A stretch of DNA of 64,000 nt, taken from assembly GCF_000281045.1 (NCBI RefSeq), contig NW_008246095.1:299087-363086 (forward strand), in the 5' to 3' direction. The notes beneath the pieces are model-generated. The model searched no databases and was not told where the DNA came from. It worked only from the letters and a program-made list of their open reading frames with translations. The stretch's first letter is position 1, and each line of letters opens with the position of its first letter. The translations under genes and the position numbers were made by a program. This document shows positions 10,186-22,070 of this stretch, one piece after another. The DNA comes from Saprolegnia diclina VS20 (Eukaryota; Oomycota; Saprolegniomycetes; Saprolegniales; Saprolegniaceae).

Positions 10186-11399
10186 GTGTCCGTTTTCGAA
10201 ACCGACAACATGTCTGACATGGACGACGACGACGAGGAAGACCTCGTGCCCAAGCCGGCTGCCGACGCGGTCTCGATCAAGTCGCACCGCATTGTGCTCG
10301 GGCAGGCATGGGAAGACGGCCCGCGGCTCGACGAAACGCATTTGGCGTTCGTGCGCTTGGACTTTGCACGGCGAAAAGCATACGTTCTCGAGCTGCGCGA
10401 CCGCATGCGACTCAAGGTCCCTCACATTCGCCTCGTCGCGCGTAACAGGTTTTTGTGTAGAGCCAGCCCGGCGTCGAGTTTTTCCCCAAGCGCCCGCGCA
10501 CGCTCAAGACGCTGGCCGCGAAATACGCGCGCAGCAACTTGCACTTTTTGCCCTTTGTCAAAGTGTCGCTCACGGACGCCGTCTGGGACGCCGACCTTGT
10601 GAACGTGTCGCGGCTTCTCTTCCGGCGCGTGCCGCCCGACAGCCGCGACAAGGACGGTCGGCTCGCCATGTCGATCGCGATTCAGCTCAAGCAGGGCGCG
10701 ATCGCCAAGTTTCTCCTGGACAAACGCGCCAACGTCAACCTTCAAGACGAAGGCACGCTCTTCACGCCCCTCCACATGACGCTCGTGTAGGCCATGGATC
10801 CATTGATGGGGTAGCGCTCACCTTGTCGTATGCCTAGCATGGGCAACAAGAGCATCGCGTAACACGCCGACAGAGCGCATCGTTCATGACGGGTTGATGT
10901 TAAATGTGGTCCTACATGTAGGCGACGCTTTATCGAAGACGGCGCCCGCGTCGACGTGGCGGATGTCGATGGCATGCAGCCGCTGCATTGGGCGACGATC
11001 CGAGGCTTCCTTGAGGTCATTGCGATGCTGCTCGAGCATGGCGCGGACGTGAACGCGCAAGACAACCTGGGCATGACGCCGTTGCACATTGCATGCTTTA
11101 AAGGGTACATCGACCTTGTCGACTACCTTCTCCACACCGGTGCGATTTCATCTCGTTGATTGCGCGGCGATGTCATGGCCTGAGTAGCCCACGCTGATTT
11201 GGACGTCCAAGACGCCCAAGGCTTCTCCCCCGCGCTCTACGCGCGCATCGAAGATAATGGCGAAGTCCTTGACCGCATCGAAGAGTTTCAAGTGGAGCTG
11301 CGCAAGCGCGATGCCAAGCGCGCACGGCGCGCGCGTCGACGGGCCGAGCGCTTGGCGCAGCGAGAGCTTACCGAGAGCAGCCCCCATTCGCTTATTTAA
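10186..11399 (+). CDS. Ankyrin-repeat protein, 4 exons
   Basis: Joined exons give 328 residues. Introns are 10417-10460, 10787-10921 and 11140-11187, all GT...TAG; the middle one (135 nt) is the longest intron placed in this window. The N-terminus is acidic (MSDMDDDDEED). Several ankyrin repeats follow, seen as TPLHM, MQPLHWATIRGFLEVIAMLL, GADVNAQDNLGMTPLHIA and GYIDLVDYLL. The C-terminus is a very basic helix (RRARRRAERLAQREL). The repeats imply protein binding; partner and location are unknown. An alternative start is the ATG nine codons later (MSDMDDDD), which has a stronger context. Confidence 0.85.
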
Positions 11400-11623
11400 C
11401 AGACCCTTGCCTGCTCTTGCTTTGGTGCTCATGCCCTCTACGTTCTGAGCGCTGTCCGCTCATACGTGGCAGCGTCGGGTGAAACTGAAATTCGCAAAGT
11501 GCGTCTAAAAGCGCACTTGTGCGGGACCTTGCACGGGATTGGCTGAAAATCGATCACTGGTGGAGATCGAAGCGTAATTTACGAGTGGTCGCATTTTCAC
11601 TTCAAGATCGTCGGGTTGCCGCC

Positions 11624-14600
11624 ATGGACGCGTCGATGGACCAGACGATCCTGCGGCATGAGGTGTCGGAGATCAACTTCGGCTTCTACTCGGACGATGA
11701 GATCCGCGCGCTCTCGGTCAAGCAGATCACGTCGCGCATCTCGTTTGACGGGCTCAAGAACCCGGTCCTCGGCGGCTTGTACGACCCTGCGATGGGCCCG
11801 ATCGATTTCAACATGATCTGCCCGACGTGCCACATGACGCAGAAGGAGTGCCCGGGCCACTTGGGCCACATTGAGCTGCCGGTGCCGGTCTACTCGCCCG
11901 TCCTCTTTGCGACGCTCCTCAACATCCTCAAGCGCAAGTGCATGAGCTGCCACAAGTTTCGCCGCGCGTCGTCGTCGTCGCGCATCTTCCGCGTGCGCCT
12001 CTTGCTCTTGGACAATGGCTACATTGAAGAGGCCTCGCAGATGCTCGACCTCCTGGAGCAGAAGGACGGCAACTTTGAGGAAGGCCATGCGCAGACCATC
12101 CAGCGCCAACAGGCGATTCTCGACGAGTACGAGCGCCTCGCGCTCTCGGGCGCGGCCACGTTTTTGCCCAAGAACCCGCGCGCCGTCGAGGTCGAGCGCG
12201 ATAGCATCATCAGCGCGTTCCTGAAAGGCATGACGTACAAGTGCGAAAACTGCGAAGCGCACTCGCCGGCCATTCGCCAAGACTCGGCGGCCAAGATCTT
12301 CCTCAAGCCGCTCTCGCAGCGCTCGCTGCGCCACAACAAGTCGCGCGCGATCAACCTCAACTCGGCCTTTGACATGGTGCACAAGACGACCGACGGCAAG
12401 GCGCCGGCTGCCGACGACTCGGACGTCGACTCGGACGAAGACGTACGATGCTATCTAGCGACGTTCCTTACGATTTGATGCTCATTATGCTCTGTCCACT
12501 AGATGGACTCGGACCGCGAAGAGGCGTCGACGGCCGGCCACCAGTACCTCGCGCCGCTGGAGGTCATGTCGCAGCTCCAGCTGCTCTGGCAAAACGAAGA
12601 TGGCTTGACCGAGCTCATGTGGGGCAACCGCGTTGCTGCGAGCCGCCGCGGCGACAACCTCGCGCTCATCGGCTGGCAAAAGTTCTTCCTCAACGTGATT
12701 CCGGTCGCGCCGTCGCGCTTCCGCCCGCCCGTGATCATGGGCGACACGCAGTTCGAGCACGCGCAAAACAATTACCTCTCCAAGATCATCTCGCTCTCGG
12801 AGCAAATGATGCAGATGAACAACGCGCGCCGTGAGACGACGGACACGGAGACGGCCAAGTCGGTCAACCTCTCGGACAAGATTTACCTCTGGACCGAGCT
12901 CCAGACGCAGGTCAACTGCCTCATCGACAACTCCAAGGCCAAGCGCCCGGACGACATGCCCCAAGGCATCAAGCAGCTCATCGAGAAGAAGGAAGGTCTT
13001 TTCCGCAAGCACATGATGGGCAAGCGCGTCAACTACGCGGCGCGCTCGGTCATTTCGCCGGATCCGTACATTGCGACGTCCGAGATCGGTGTGCCCCTTC
13101 GCTTTGCCAAGACGCTGACGCTGCCGCAGGCCGTCACGCCGTGGAACGTCGTCGAGATGCGCCAGCTGGTCGAGAACGGCCCGCAGATCCACCCGGGCGC
13201 CAACTTTGTCGAGAACGAGCGCGGCCAGCTCATCGATCTGAGCAAGCGCACGCCCGACCAGCGCCGCGCGATTGGCAAAACGCTGTTGACGCGCTCGGCG
13301 AGTGCGCAGGGCGCGCACCAAAAGCACAAGGTCAAGCGCGTGTGGCGCCACCTCAAGAGCGGCGACGTCGTGCTCATGAACCGCCAGCCGACGCTCCACA
13401 AGCCCAGTATGATGGCGCATGTGACGCGTGTGCTGACGAATCCCGCGATGCAAACCATTCGCATGCACTACGCCAACTGCAACACGTTCAACGCCGACTT
13501 TGACGGCGATGAGATGAACATGCACTTTCCGCAAAACGAGCTCGCGCGCGCCGAGGCGTACCACATTGCCAACAACGACAACCAGTACCTCGTGCCGACG
13601 GACGGGTCGCCGCTCCGCGGTCTCATCCAGGATCACGTCGACTCGGGCGTCAAGCTCACGCAGCGTGACACGTTCTTGACCAAGGACATGTACCTCCAGC
13701 TCGTTTACTCGGCGTGGACGTGCCTCGACGGCGAGAAGGGCGTCATCAAGACGCTGCCGCCGACGCTCCTCAAGCCGCAGCCCATGTGGACGGGCAAGCA
13801 AGTCATGTCGACGATCTTGCTCATGCTCACGGCCGGCAAGCCGCCGCTCAACCTCGACTCGAAGGCCAAGATCAAGGCCGACCTCTACGGCCCGAAGAAC
13901 GCCGAACACATTATCGTGTTCCGTGACGGCGAGCTGCTCCAGGGTGTGCTTGATAAGGCGCAGTTTGGTGCCTCCGAGTACGGTTGGGTCCATGCCGTCT
14001 ACGAGCTCTACGGCGCGGGCACGGCCGCGAAGCTCCTCACGGCGCTCGGCCGCGTGTTGACTTGCTACCTCCAGTATGCGGGCCACACGTGCGCGCTCGA
14101 AGATTTGACGCTGACGGGCCCGGCGGAAGTGGAACGTCGCCGCCTCGTTGAGCAGAGTGTCTTGCACGGTGAGGTTGCGTACTCGGAGTTTGCGGGCCTT
14201 CCGGGCCTCAAGAGCGACGAGACCCGCCGGATGAACGACGACGAGCGCGCCACGCTTCGCGAGACCATGCGCCGCAAAATGGCCGAGGACCTCGAGAACA
14301 CGTCGTCGGCGCTCGACTCGCACATGATGGGCTTTGTCCATGGCTCCAACTCGGAGATCATCAAGTCGTGTCTGCCGCACGGCCAGAACAAGAGCTTCCC
14401 TGCCAACTGCTTCTCGCTCATGGTGCTCACCGGTGCGAAGGGCTCGATGGTCAACCACTCGCAGATCTCGTGCGGTCTCGGCCAGCAGGCGCTCGAAGGT
14501 CGCCGCGTGCCCGTGCTCGTGAGCGGCAAGTCGCTCCCGTCCTTCGAGCCGTTTGACCCGAGCCCGCGCGCCGGTGGCTACATTACGGATCGATTCTTGA

Positions 14601-16975
14601 CGGGGTTGCGCCCGCAAGAGTACTACCACCATTGCATGGCGGGCCGTGAAGGTCTTGTCGATACGGCTGTCAAGACGTCACGCTCCGGGTACCTCCAGCG
14701 TTGCTTGGTCAAGCACCTCGAGGACCTGCATGTGGGCTACGACCACACGGTGCGCAACTGCGACGGCAACGTTGTGCAGTTTTTGTACGGCGAAGACGGT
14801 GTCGATACGCTCAACTCGGCGTTCCTCTCGGGCAAGGCCGACCAGATGAGCTTCCTCGCGATGAACCACGCGTCGCTCTCGCACAAGTTTGGCATCACGG
14901 CCGACTTTTTGGAGACGTCGGGTCTCGACGTGGTCGCGCCTGCGCAGCTCCACCACGAGATCAAGTCGGCCAAGCGCCACGGCTACGAAGGCGGTCTCTT
15001 TGAGATGCACTCGATGAAGGAAGGCCTGAGCGTCCTTGCGCGCCGCCTCCAGCCCGGCCACCACAAGTGGAAGAAGGGCCATTTTGCGTTGGGGTGGCAT
15101 GCGGCGACGATCGCCAAGGTCGACGACAGCGGCGACTTTGCCGTGTACGACCTTACGTACGAAGACGGCGAGACGGTGCGTGGCGTGCCGCAGTTCAAGC
15201 AGCTCAAGGCGAGCACGGCGACGATGCCCGAGAACGAGTACATGGCTGGCTCGGTCGAGCTCATTCGCCCGCAGCTGCCCGACCCGGTCATGCACGCACT
15301 GCCGCTCAACCATCACATTGGCACGGTCTCGGAGAAGACGCAGAACCACATTGAGTCGTACTCGAAGGCCAACCCGAGCAATTTGCTCGAGTCGAAGAAG
15401 AACAAGCTCGGCGGCGTCGTCTCGGCGTCCGGCTTCCGCCTCATGGTGTGGGTCAAGTACATGCGCAGCTTGTGCCAGCCCGGCGAGAACGTCGGTACGA
15501 TCTGCGCGCAGTCGATTGGCGAGCCCTCGACGCAGATGACGCTCAACACGTTCCACTTGGCCGGCCACGGTGCCGCCAACGTCACGCTCGGTATCCCGCG
15601 TCTGCGTGAAATCATCATGACGGCCAGTAAGAAGATGTCGACGCCGATGATGACGATTCCGTTGCTCCCGACGGCGTCGCCGGCCGACGGCATGGCGGTC
15701 GAGCAGCAGCTCAACCAAGTGCCGCTTGCCGAGCTCATTCGCAACACCAAGGGCATTCGCGTCCAGGACCAGTTCTTGGAAGCCGAGAACCGCGTGCTCT
15801 GGTGCCGCGAGTACACGATTCGTCTCTACTTTTTCAAGCCCAAGCTCATCCGTGACGCGTTTGGCATCACGACCAAGGAGATCCAGCGCGCGTTTGGCCG
15901 TCACTTTGTCTCGAAGCTCCTCACGCTCCTCAAGCACGAGATGCGCAAGAGCGGCGTGACGATCTCGGTCGAGTCGGGCAACACGATGAGCGCGCGGGCG
16001 TCCGACAACTTTGGCGACGACGATGACGACGCACCGCGTGGCCGTGCCAAGAAGACCAAGGACGACGACGATGATGATGACGACGAAGACCAAGGCACGC
16101 TCAAGTTTGGCGCCAAGAAGGAGGCGTCCGGCTACGGCGACATGGACGACGAAGACATTGCTGTCCAGCGTGCGGCAGACTCGGACGATGACGACGACGA
16201 CGAGGCGCCCAAGAAGAAGAAGAACGCGGCGTCGTCCGACACGGAAAACAGCTCGGACGACGAAGACGCGGCGCCGATCAAGGTCCTCAAGGGCGAGCTC
16301 AAGGACGTCCCGGTCTCCGCGACGGTGTCCAAGAACCCGTACTTTGCCGGCGCGGGCGTCAACACGACCGAGCACTATGGCGAGCTCAAGCTGCGGTTTC
16401 CCGCCAACTTCAAGACGCTGCTCCTCGTGCCGCTCATCGAGAAGATCGCGGCGCAGGTGCTCGTGCGGTCGTGCCCGGGTATCTCGCGCTGCTACGCGGT
16501 CAAGCAGCGCCTCGACAAGTCGGGCGACGAAGAGCAGTGCATCCAAACCGCGGGCCTCAACTTCCAGGCGATCTGGGAGCTCAACGACAAGCTCGACGTG
16601 AACCGGCTCGTGACCAACGATGTTTACCAAGTGCTGCTCAACTATGGTGTCGAGGCCGCGCGCGCGTCGATCTCCAAGCAGATTCAAGATGTGTTTGGCG
16701 TCTACGGTATCTCGGTGGACCCGCGCCACTTGAGCTTGCTCGCCGACTACATGACGCACTACGGTGACTACATGCCGCTCAACCGGTCGGGCATGGCGCG
16801 CAAGGGCTCGTCGTTCCAGCAGATCACGTTCGAAACGTCCATGAAGTTTTTGACGGAAGCCGCGACCGGCAACTTTGGCGACGACATGGCGGGTCCCTCG
16901 GCCCGTATCGTGCTCGGCCAGCCCGTCAAGCTCGGCACGGGCTCCTTCTCGCTGATGGCGCCCATCGCTCTGTAA
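11624..16975 (+). CDS. RPA1: RNA polymerase I largest subunit (A190/RPA1)
   Basis: Catalytic largest subunit of the nucleolar polymerase that makes the rRNA precursor. Two exons joined over intron 12443-12502 (60 nt, GTACGA...CTAG) give 1763 residues, close to the family's usual 1660-1750. The N-terminal zinc site shows as CPTCHMTQKECPGHLGH; a second CxxC pair follows (KCMSCHKF). The catalytic loop NADFDGDEMN with its three Mg-binding Asp residues is intact, as is the preceding MNRQPTLHKPS. The GLYDPAMGP start and a long acidic insertion near the C-terminal jaw (about 16015-16270, runs of Asp) point to polymerase I rather than II or III. There is no heptad CTD. The start ATG has a strong GCCGCCATGG context, and an ATTGG box lies at 11538-11542. 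Confidence 0.96.
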
Positions 16976-17106
16976 ACGACAAGGTTTAGAGGCCTAGGCT
17001 ACATGATGCTCTCATAATTCTATTTTGCATGTTATTTGGCGTCCTGCAGTGTGCAGAAAGATCAACTTATCAAGTGGCGACATCAACGCACGGCTAAAGG
17101 CGTGAA

Positions 17107-17186
17107 ACTGCACCAGAAGCGCGTTTTTCTATTAAAACCTTGCGTAACTGCACGAAAAACGCGTTTTTCTACTATAACCTTGTTGC
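17107..17186. repeat. 40-bp direct tandem duplication
   Basis: Two adjacent 40-bp copies begin with ACTGCAC and share GCGTTTTTCTA and the ACCTTG end. They differ at roughly a quarter of positions. The pair sits between the RNA polymerase I gene and the F-box/LRR-like remnant. Confidence 0.7.
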
Positions 17187-17221
17187 ACGCATGTCTACGT
17201 GACCACGATGGTGGAATCGCC

Positions 17222-18140
17222 ATGGCGACCGTCGATCGTCCAGATACGAAGCGCCAGCGCGTGTCGCCTGGTGGGCTGCCCAACGAGATGTTGCAGTGCA
17301 TTGCCGAGTACTTGGCGGACGCCAAGGCGAAGCAAACCTTCCTTGCAGCATTTTGCCCACGCGGCTCGCGGTGTCCATGACAGCGCTCGCCGCGCCTCTT
17401 CGCAATACCAACGCTAGGCTGCCGCAGCGCATCGAGCTGTAGCCGCAGCTTTCGTGGCGCCCTCGCGTCACCGACCCGCAGCTTGTCGCGGCCGTGGAGG
17501 CCATCTCGCCAATGCTGTCGTCCGTCGACGCCGTCGGGCACGAATCACCCTGGTATCACACTCCACGCTTGGCCAAGGTGGATGTGGGCTACGTCTGCTC
17601 AGACACGCACATGGCGCGGGCTGTTCGCAACTGGTCTCAACAAGCCGGGTCGCTGCGCCTGCACATGGATGACGACGACCTTGCGTCGCGACGTCACTGT
17701 CGCGCCAGCCGGTGCTGAAGCGCCTGCGGGTCGTTTGCGGTCTTGCTCGGTGCGCGCAGTCGCAAACCAAATTGTTGCGTGGCGTTGCCGCCTCCAATCT
17801 AACGCATTTGCGCTTGAGTTACGACGACCCCGAGATGTGTGGGTCTTTGCCTTGATGATCGAACGCTCCGAATTGCTGGTACTGGCACTTACACTTGTGG
17901 ATACCTTGGCGCAACTGAAGTCGCGCCTGCATCACCACAGTATGCACCTGCCACGCCTACAGCACCTCGATGCGGCGTGTTTGGACCGTGATGAGACGCA
18001 CATGAGCTTCCAGCACTCGTGAGCTTGGCGCTTCGCGCGTCGGCCTGTGATGGTCACACGGCTGAGGAGCTAGCAGACCGGTTGCCGAGCTGCGTCGCCT
18101 CACAACCCCATCAGGCTGCTCAAGTACCCAGGCACCGTGC
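17222..18140 (+). pseudogene. Decayed F-box/LRR-like gene
   Basis: Protein-like pieces occur in order but in different frames. The first is an F-box-like start (MATVDRPDTKRQR then LPNEMLQCIAEYL). After a frame change come LPTRLAVSMTALAAPLRN, an in-frame TAG, RVTDPQLVAAVEAISPML, and then LRR-like pieces VLKRLRVVCGLA, NLTHLRLSYDDPE and LPRLQHLDAACLD, each separated by a shift or stop. No set of short GT...TAG introns joins them cleanly. The simplest reading is a dead copy of an F-box/LRR gene, but sequencing errors or unusual splicing could give the same picture. Confidence 0.5.
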
Positions 18141-18239
18141 TTGACCTTCTCACGCATCCGGTTAAACACCAATGCCACACTTATAACCGGATGGGCCGGG
18201 CCCAGATTGCCTTTTTCTCGAAGAGCATCAAAGAGCAAT

Positions 18240-19020
18240 ATGACAACGATGGCACCAAGTCGAGTGCTCCGGGTTGTGTGCATCTCGGACACGCATAGCA
18301 GGCACAACGACTTGGTCGTGCCGGACGGCGACATCTTGATCCACGCTGGCGACTTTACAAAGCGCGGAGGCCACGCCGAGATCAAGGCCTTTGACGACTG
18401 GCTGGCCGCGCTGCCCCACCGCCACAAGGTTGTGGTTGCGGGCAACCACGAGCTGTCGCTCGATGCGGCATGGTACCCCACTGACTGGAAAAAGTGGCAC
18501 AAAACCTTCCAGGACCCGAGCGTCTCGAAGCAGCTTTTGCGCCACTGCACATATTTGGAGAACCAAGTGCTGGAAGTCGAAGGCCTCCGCATCTTTGGGT
18601 CGCCGTACAGCACGCTCAACCCCGGCGCCGTCATGTGTGTACTTCCTCGCAGCTGCGTCGTCGCTTATCAGTCACGCGCGTAGGGCCTTCCAGGCGTTTC
18701 CCGGCTCGCACGCGCAGGGCATTTGGGGCCAAGCTCCTGCGAACGTCGACATTCTTGTGACACACGGACCGCCGCTTGGAATCCGCGACCTGAGCGTGCG
18801 CGGCCACCGCTGCGGCGACGAAGACCTTTTGCACGACGTCCAGACGCGCATTCTGCCCAAGTACCACGTCTTTGGCCACATCCACGAGTGCTATGGCTCC
18901 GAGACAATTGGTCCCACGACCTTTATCAACGCTGCTTCCTCCACGCTGCTCCGGCAGTGCACCAACGCACCGATCGTCTTTGACATTGCTCTCGCCTCAA
19001 AAGACGACGAAACAATGTAA
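18240..19020 (+). CDS. Metallophosphoesterase, MPPED/UPF0046-like
   Basis: A calcineurin-fold phosphoesterase of 243 residues; intron 18635-18683 (49 nt) joins NPGAVM to AFQAFPG. All metal-site motifs are present in order: SDTHSRH, GDFTKRGG, GNHE, THGPP and GHIHE. This order, the short length and the GSPYSTLN block fit the MPPED1/2-UPF0046 branch, whose members hydrolyse phosphodiesters or cyclic nucleotides in vitro. The physiological substrate is unknown. Start: MTTMAPSR; the second Met three codons later is equally possible. The gene looks intact, in contrast to the decayed copy just upstream. Confidence 0.9.
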
Positions 19021-19188
19021 TTGCTACACAAAGGTACGTCTTTGCTTGTGCGGTTTGATCCATCTTCAAGGTCCAAATTATAATACTTCGAGTTCTCTTT
19101 CTATATGATTGTCTACATCAAAATGGATTAAAACAACTGCCCAAAAGTGTGTAGACTAAAGATTTCATTGATCACAAAGGACTCGTGT

Positions 19189-19512
19189 TTATTGCTCCTG
19201 AAACGTGGCTTCGTCAGCCTTGAACTTTTTCCGAAGGTCGGCCCGAACTGTCGAGATGGCCCCGATCGCAAGGACCTTGCGCTTCGATGCGGTGCTGAGT
19301 GGCACGCGCTTCCAAGACGTTTGTGGTAGTGTCGGTACCGTCGTTGCTGGGACGAGCGGCGTCGGCAGGGGCGTTTCTTGAGCGAGTGGCGGTAAAGTTG
19401 CTTGGGTGACCGCTGCCGTCGCTTTCGCGCGACGCTTCTTGGCGCCAGCAACCCAAACGTACGGTGCATGCTTTGTGTTGAGAAATGGCGATGGGGAGAT
19501 GGCAGTGTACAT
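19189..19512 (-). CDS. Small hypothetical protein, Pro/Ala/Lys-rich
   Basis: A 107-residue frame with GC-leaning codons. It starts MYTAISPSPFLNTK, has a basic patch GAKKRRAK, a Pro/Thr-rich middle and a charged end (ADLRKKFKADE). I recognise no family. It lies between the phosphoesterase and the next reverse-strand gene. A short intron starting at a GTACGT within the first 60 bases is possible and would change the N-terminus. Confidence 0.4.
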   Translation of the reverse strand: MYTAISPSPFLNTKHAPYVWVAGAKKRRAKATAAVTQATLPPLAQETPLPTPLVPATTVPTLPQTSWKRVPLSTASKRKVLAIGAISTVRADLRKKFKADEATFQEQ

Positions 19513-19679
19513 GGGATTCGGAAATGATGTCCTGAACTTTGAGCAATCGAGCCCATTACGCGCTTTTGCATGATAGTTTTTGTATCCGGATACGCCGGGC
19601 TCAAAATGATGGTCTTTGGAGCGACATATGTGTTCGACGGTCCACAGGTCGACGTACAGCTATGCTACTATAGTACCGG

Positions 19680-19705
19680 TAGGTCCTTGGAGTAGGTCCT
19701 TGGAG
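19680..19705. repeat. 13-bp direct repeat, two copies
   Basis: The word taggtccttggag is present twice in tandem without a spacer. It lies in the 3' flank of the gene on the reverse strand. Confidence 0.85.
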
Positions 19706-19859
19706 GCCAAGACGCGATGCGGTCAAGTGCCAAGATCCCTGTCCACACTGCGTGCTGCATTATTGGACCTCGGACTCTATCGCCGTCGTCGTGGACTTGC
19801 GACCGACTGACGATGCATTGGTCTTCTTGTGTTCCATGCATATTATATTTTGACTCCAT

Positions 19860-21479
19860 TTACATGGTAGACACACTACGGTGGGCGGCGTGATAAATCG
19901 AGTGCCCTGGCGCTGCGCCCAAGACCTATTCGAACGTGCATAAACGACTTTTGCGCGGTCCGAGTCGCCGAACAGACCTGGGTCATGGCGAGCTTTGTCG
20001 TCGCAATCGGCGGTGGTGGCGCCGGGGTCACGAGGGTCATGTAGTCCCTACTCACAGACATGTGCATCTGTACGATGAAATTGCTGCGTCTCGTACATGA
20101 AGCGGTCTTTTCGCCACATTTTCAGATACGTCGCCGCAAATGTCTGCGACTCCTACACCCCAGTGTCATTGTCCGTAAGAGGGGCAAGAGAAAATCGCGC
20201 GCGCACCGCGTTCTTGACGAGCGACTGGCCCGTCCCAACGTGGTCGCGAGCACCACAGATTTGGGCGCTCGCCGGGTCTCCCGATTTCGCCGACGCGCAG
20301 CGCATCCACATGAGCTGGAAGAGCGCTCTAGGCATGCCACGTATTTAGCAGAATATGCGTGCGACAAGACGCACTTGAGCCGGAGGACGGCGTCCGTGTC
20401 CGGGTGCGCGGCCAGCTGCAGCGCGATGCGCATGAGAAGGTCGCAAAACCCGTCGTACGTGAGTCGGCGCGAGAGATCGTCAATCTTGACAAGGCTGTCG
20501 ACGTACGCATAGGCAAAGCTGGTCACAGAGAGGTATGCGCTGAGCCCATACTTGCGCGCAAACGTGAGCGCATGGCTGTAGCTCCAATAGAAGCCGCGTC
20601 GGCGGTCACCCAAGTGGGGCTTCTTGTCCATCGGGTTCCTCGAATCCGGCGGGATCGCATAGTAGCTAAAAATCTAGACCCATGTGAGATGTGTCATGTT
20701 GCCGTGACGCACCTCGAGCAGACTGGCCTCAAACGCACCCAAGAGCTTTTGTGCAACTGCGCGCGGACGCGTCGTGCTGATCCGAGGCCTATCACATCGC
20801 GTGGTCTGCGCAGCTTCACCAAGCTACTCCTTCGTACGGTCGCATCTTGGCGCTGCGGGGTGTCTGGACACACTGGTCCACAATGTACTTGAAGGCCATG
20901 GGCGGTGATACGCCCGGATGCGCCTAGTACGGCCAAGATGCGTCGAGGAAGGTTCGGATACACGTTGTCCATTCTACCTGCTGCGCCAGGGCCCACAAAA
21001 AGTGAAGGAACTTGTCGTAGCTGAGCTTGACGCTGGTCGTGCGCGTGTGCATGAGCTTGCTCGCGAGCATCTCGACATCGCGGATTGTAAGCGCCACGAG
21101 CGGCTACTTGTCGAGCTTTCCACCCTCGTTCATATAAAGTCGAGTGGAATACCTTGGCGTCTTTGAGCACCAGCGGCGACGACGAGGTGGCGACCGTGTC
21201 GAGCACAATGCGACACTCTTGGAGGAGCTTGATGACGTTGCCGAGGCGAATGCACGTCGGGTCGTCCGACGACGTCTGGAGCGCAAACGACGTAAAGACC
21301 AAAAAGAGCTTCTCTTCCCGACTCTGCTGGTCGTCCGTGTCGATCGAGAAAGGGGGCGGGCCCGCGTTTGTCTCGGCTGGGTAGTCCTCGCACCGCTCGA
21401 CGTCCTCGAACGCATGGTCCTGGAGCAGCGCGTCCGGCGACAGCGACAGAGAGATCATCGAGTGCAGCAGCGTTTCCAT
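19860..21479 (-). CDS. Unrecognised 9-exon protein with two related helical motifs
   Basis: I do not recognise the family. Nine exons joined over eight short introns (39-54 nt, all GT...TAG) give one open frame of 408 residues, so the model is internally consistent. The N-terminal part is acidic and low-complexity. Two segments look related: KLSYDKFLHFLWALA near 21040 and RLTYDGFCDLLMRIA near 20470, each a basic-hydrophobic pair followed by a YD-F-L-A pattern. Between them is an aromatic-rich piece (GFYWSYSHALTFARKYGL). Similar F..AL..IA patterns occur in flagellar and p25-alpha-like proteins, but the match is too weak to assign. The C-terminus has a short Pro run. Neighbours give no functional hint. 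Confidence 0.7.
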
Positions 21480-21605
21480 TCTTGGAATGCATCCTGTCGA
21501 CGCGGATGCTCGAGATGATGGCGCCTGTCTAAATATACACAACGCGACGTCGACAATAAATAGCACTTGTATTGGGCAAGTAAGTGGAAATAAGAAATGA
21601 GGTGT

Positions 21606-22070
21606 CTAGGCGCGGCGGCGGCGCGAGACTTTGGTGAGCGCAATGCACACGTTGCGCGCGTTGGACGAGAAGGCGACCGCCATGCAGCACTCGCACGTCG
21701 ACTTGTCTTCTTCAGCGATCGCGGTGAGCGTGTTCTTGTGCTCAAAATCGGCCTTCCAGTAGTCGAGCTCAAGCTCTGAGAACGGCACCTTGTGGCCGCC
21801 GACGATCGTTGCGAGTTTGTGCATGCGGACGCGCGGCCGGTCAATAAAGCGGTGCGAAATCGTCACATCCGGCGCGCCGAGCTCGTACTGCGGCAGCACC
21901 TGCTCCGACGCGAGGCGCGCCTTGCAGCAGCTCGGCGTGTCGTCGATCGGCTTGTACGGGTGGCACTTTTTGGTCGTCCAGCGCAGACCGCCGCGCGGCT
22001 TATTGGTCTCGACGTCCTTCAAACCTATCTTGGGCTTCTTCTGGAACATCTTGGCGAGGACAATGGCCAT
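21606..22070 (-). CDS. Hypothetical protein, paralogue A of the pair with 23152-23610
   Basis: A single-exon protein of 154 residues with a clear paralogue 1 kb away. Shared features in order are an (I/V)TI(S/A) strand, a GGH(K/Y)VP motif, a WK-F motif (DYWKADFEH), a Cys pair in STCECCMAVAF and a C-terminal K.SRRR basic tail. The N-terminus is basic (KMFQKKPKIGLKD) with further Cys (CHPYKP, SCCKARL). The conserved Cys pair could bind metal. I know no named family; the fold and role are unknown. Confidence 0.65.
   Translation of the reverse strand: MAIVLAKMFQKKPKIGLKDVETNKPRGGLRWTTKKCHPYKPIDDTPSCCKARLASEQVLPQYELGAPDVTISHRFIDRPRVRMHKLATIVGGHKVPFSELELDYWKADFEHKNTLTAIAEEDKSTCECCMAVAFSSNARNVCIALTKVSRRRRA

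Noticed and set aside
12485-14632. A 715-codon reverse-strand frame across RNA polymerase I
   Set aside because: It is the antisense shadow of the polymerase coding frame, caused by the high GC content and the absence of stop codons in that frame; it lacks motifs.
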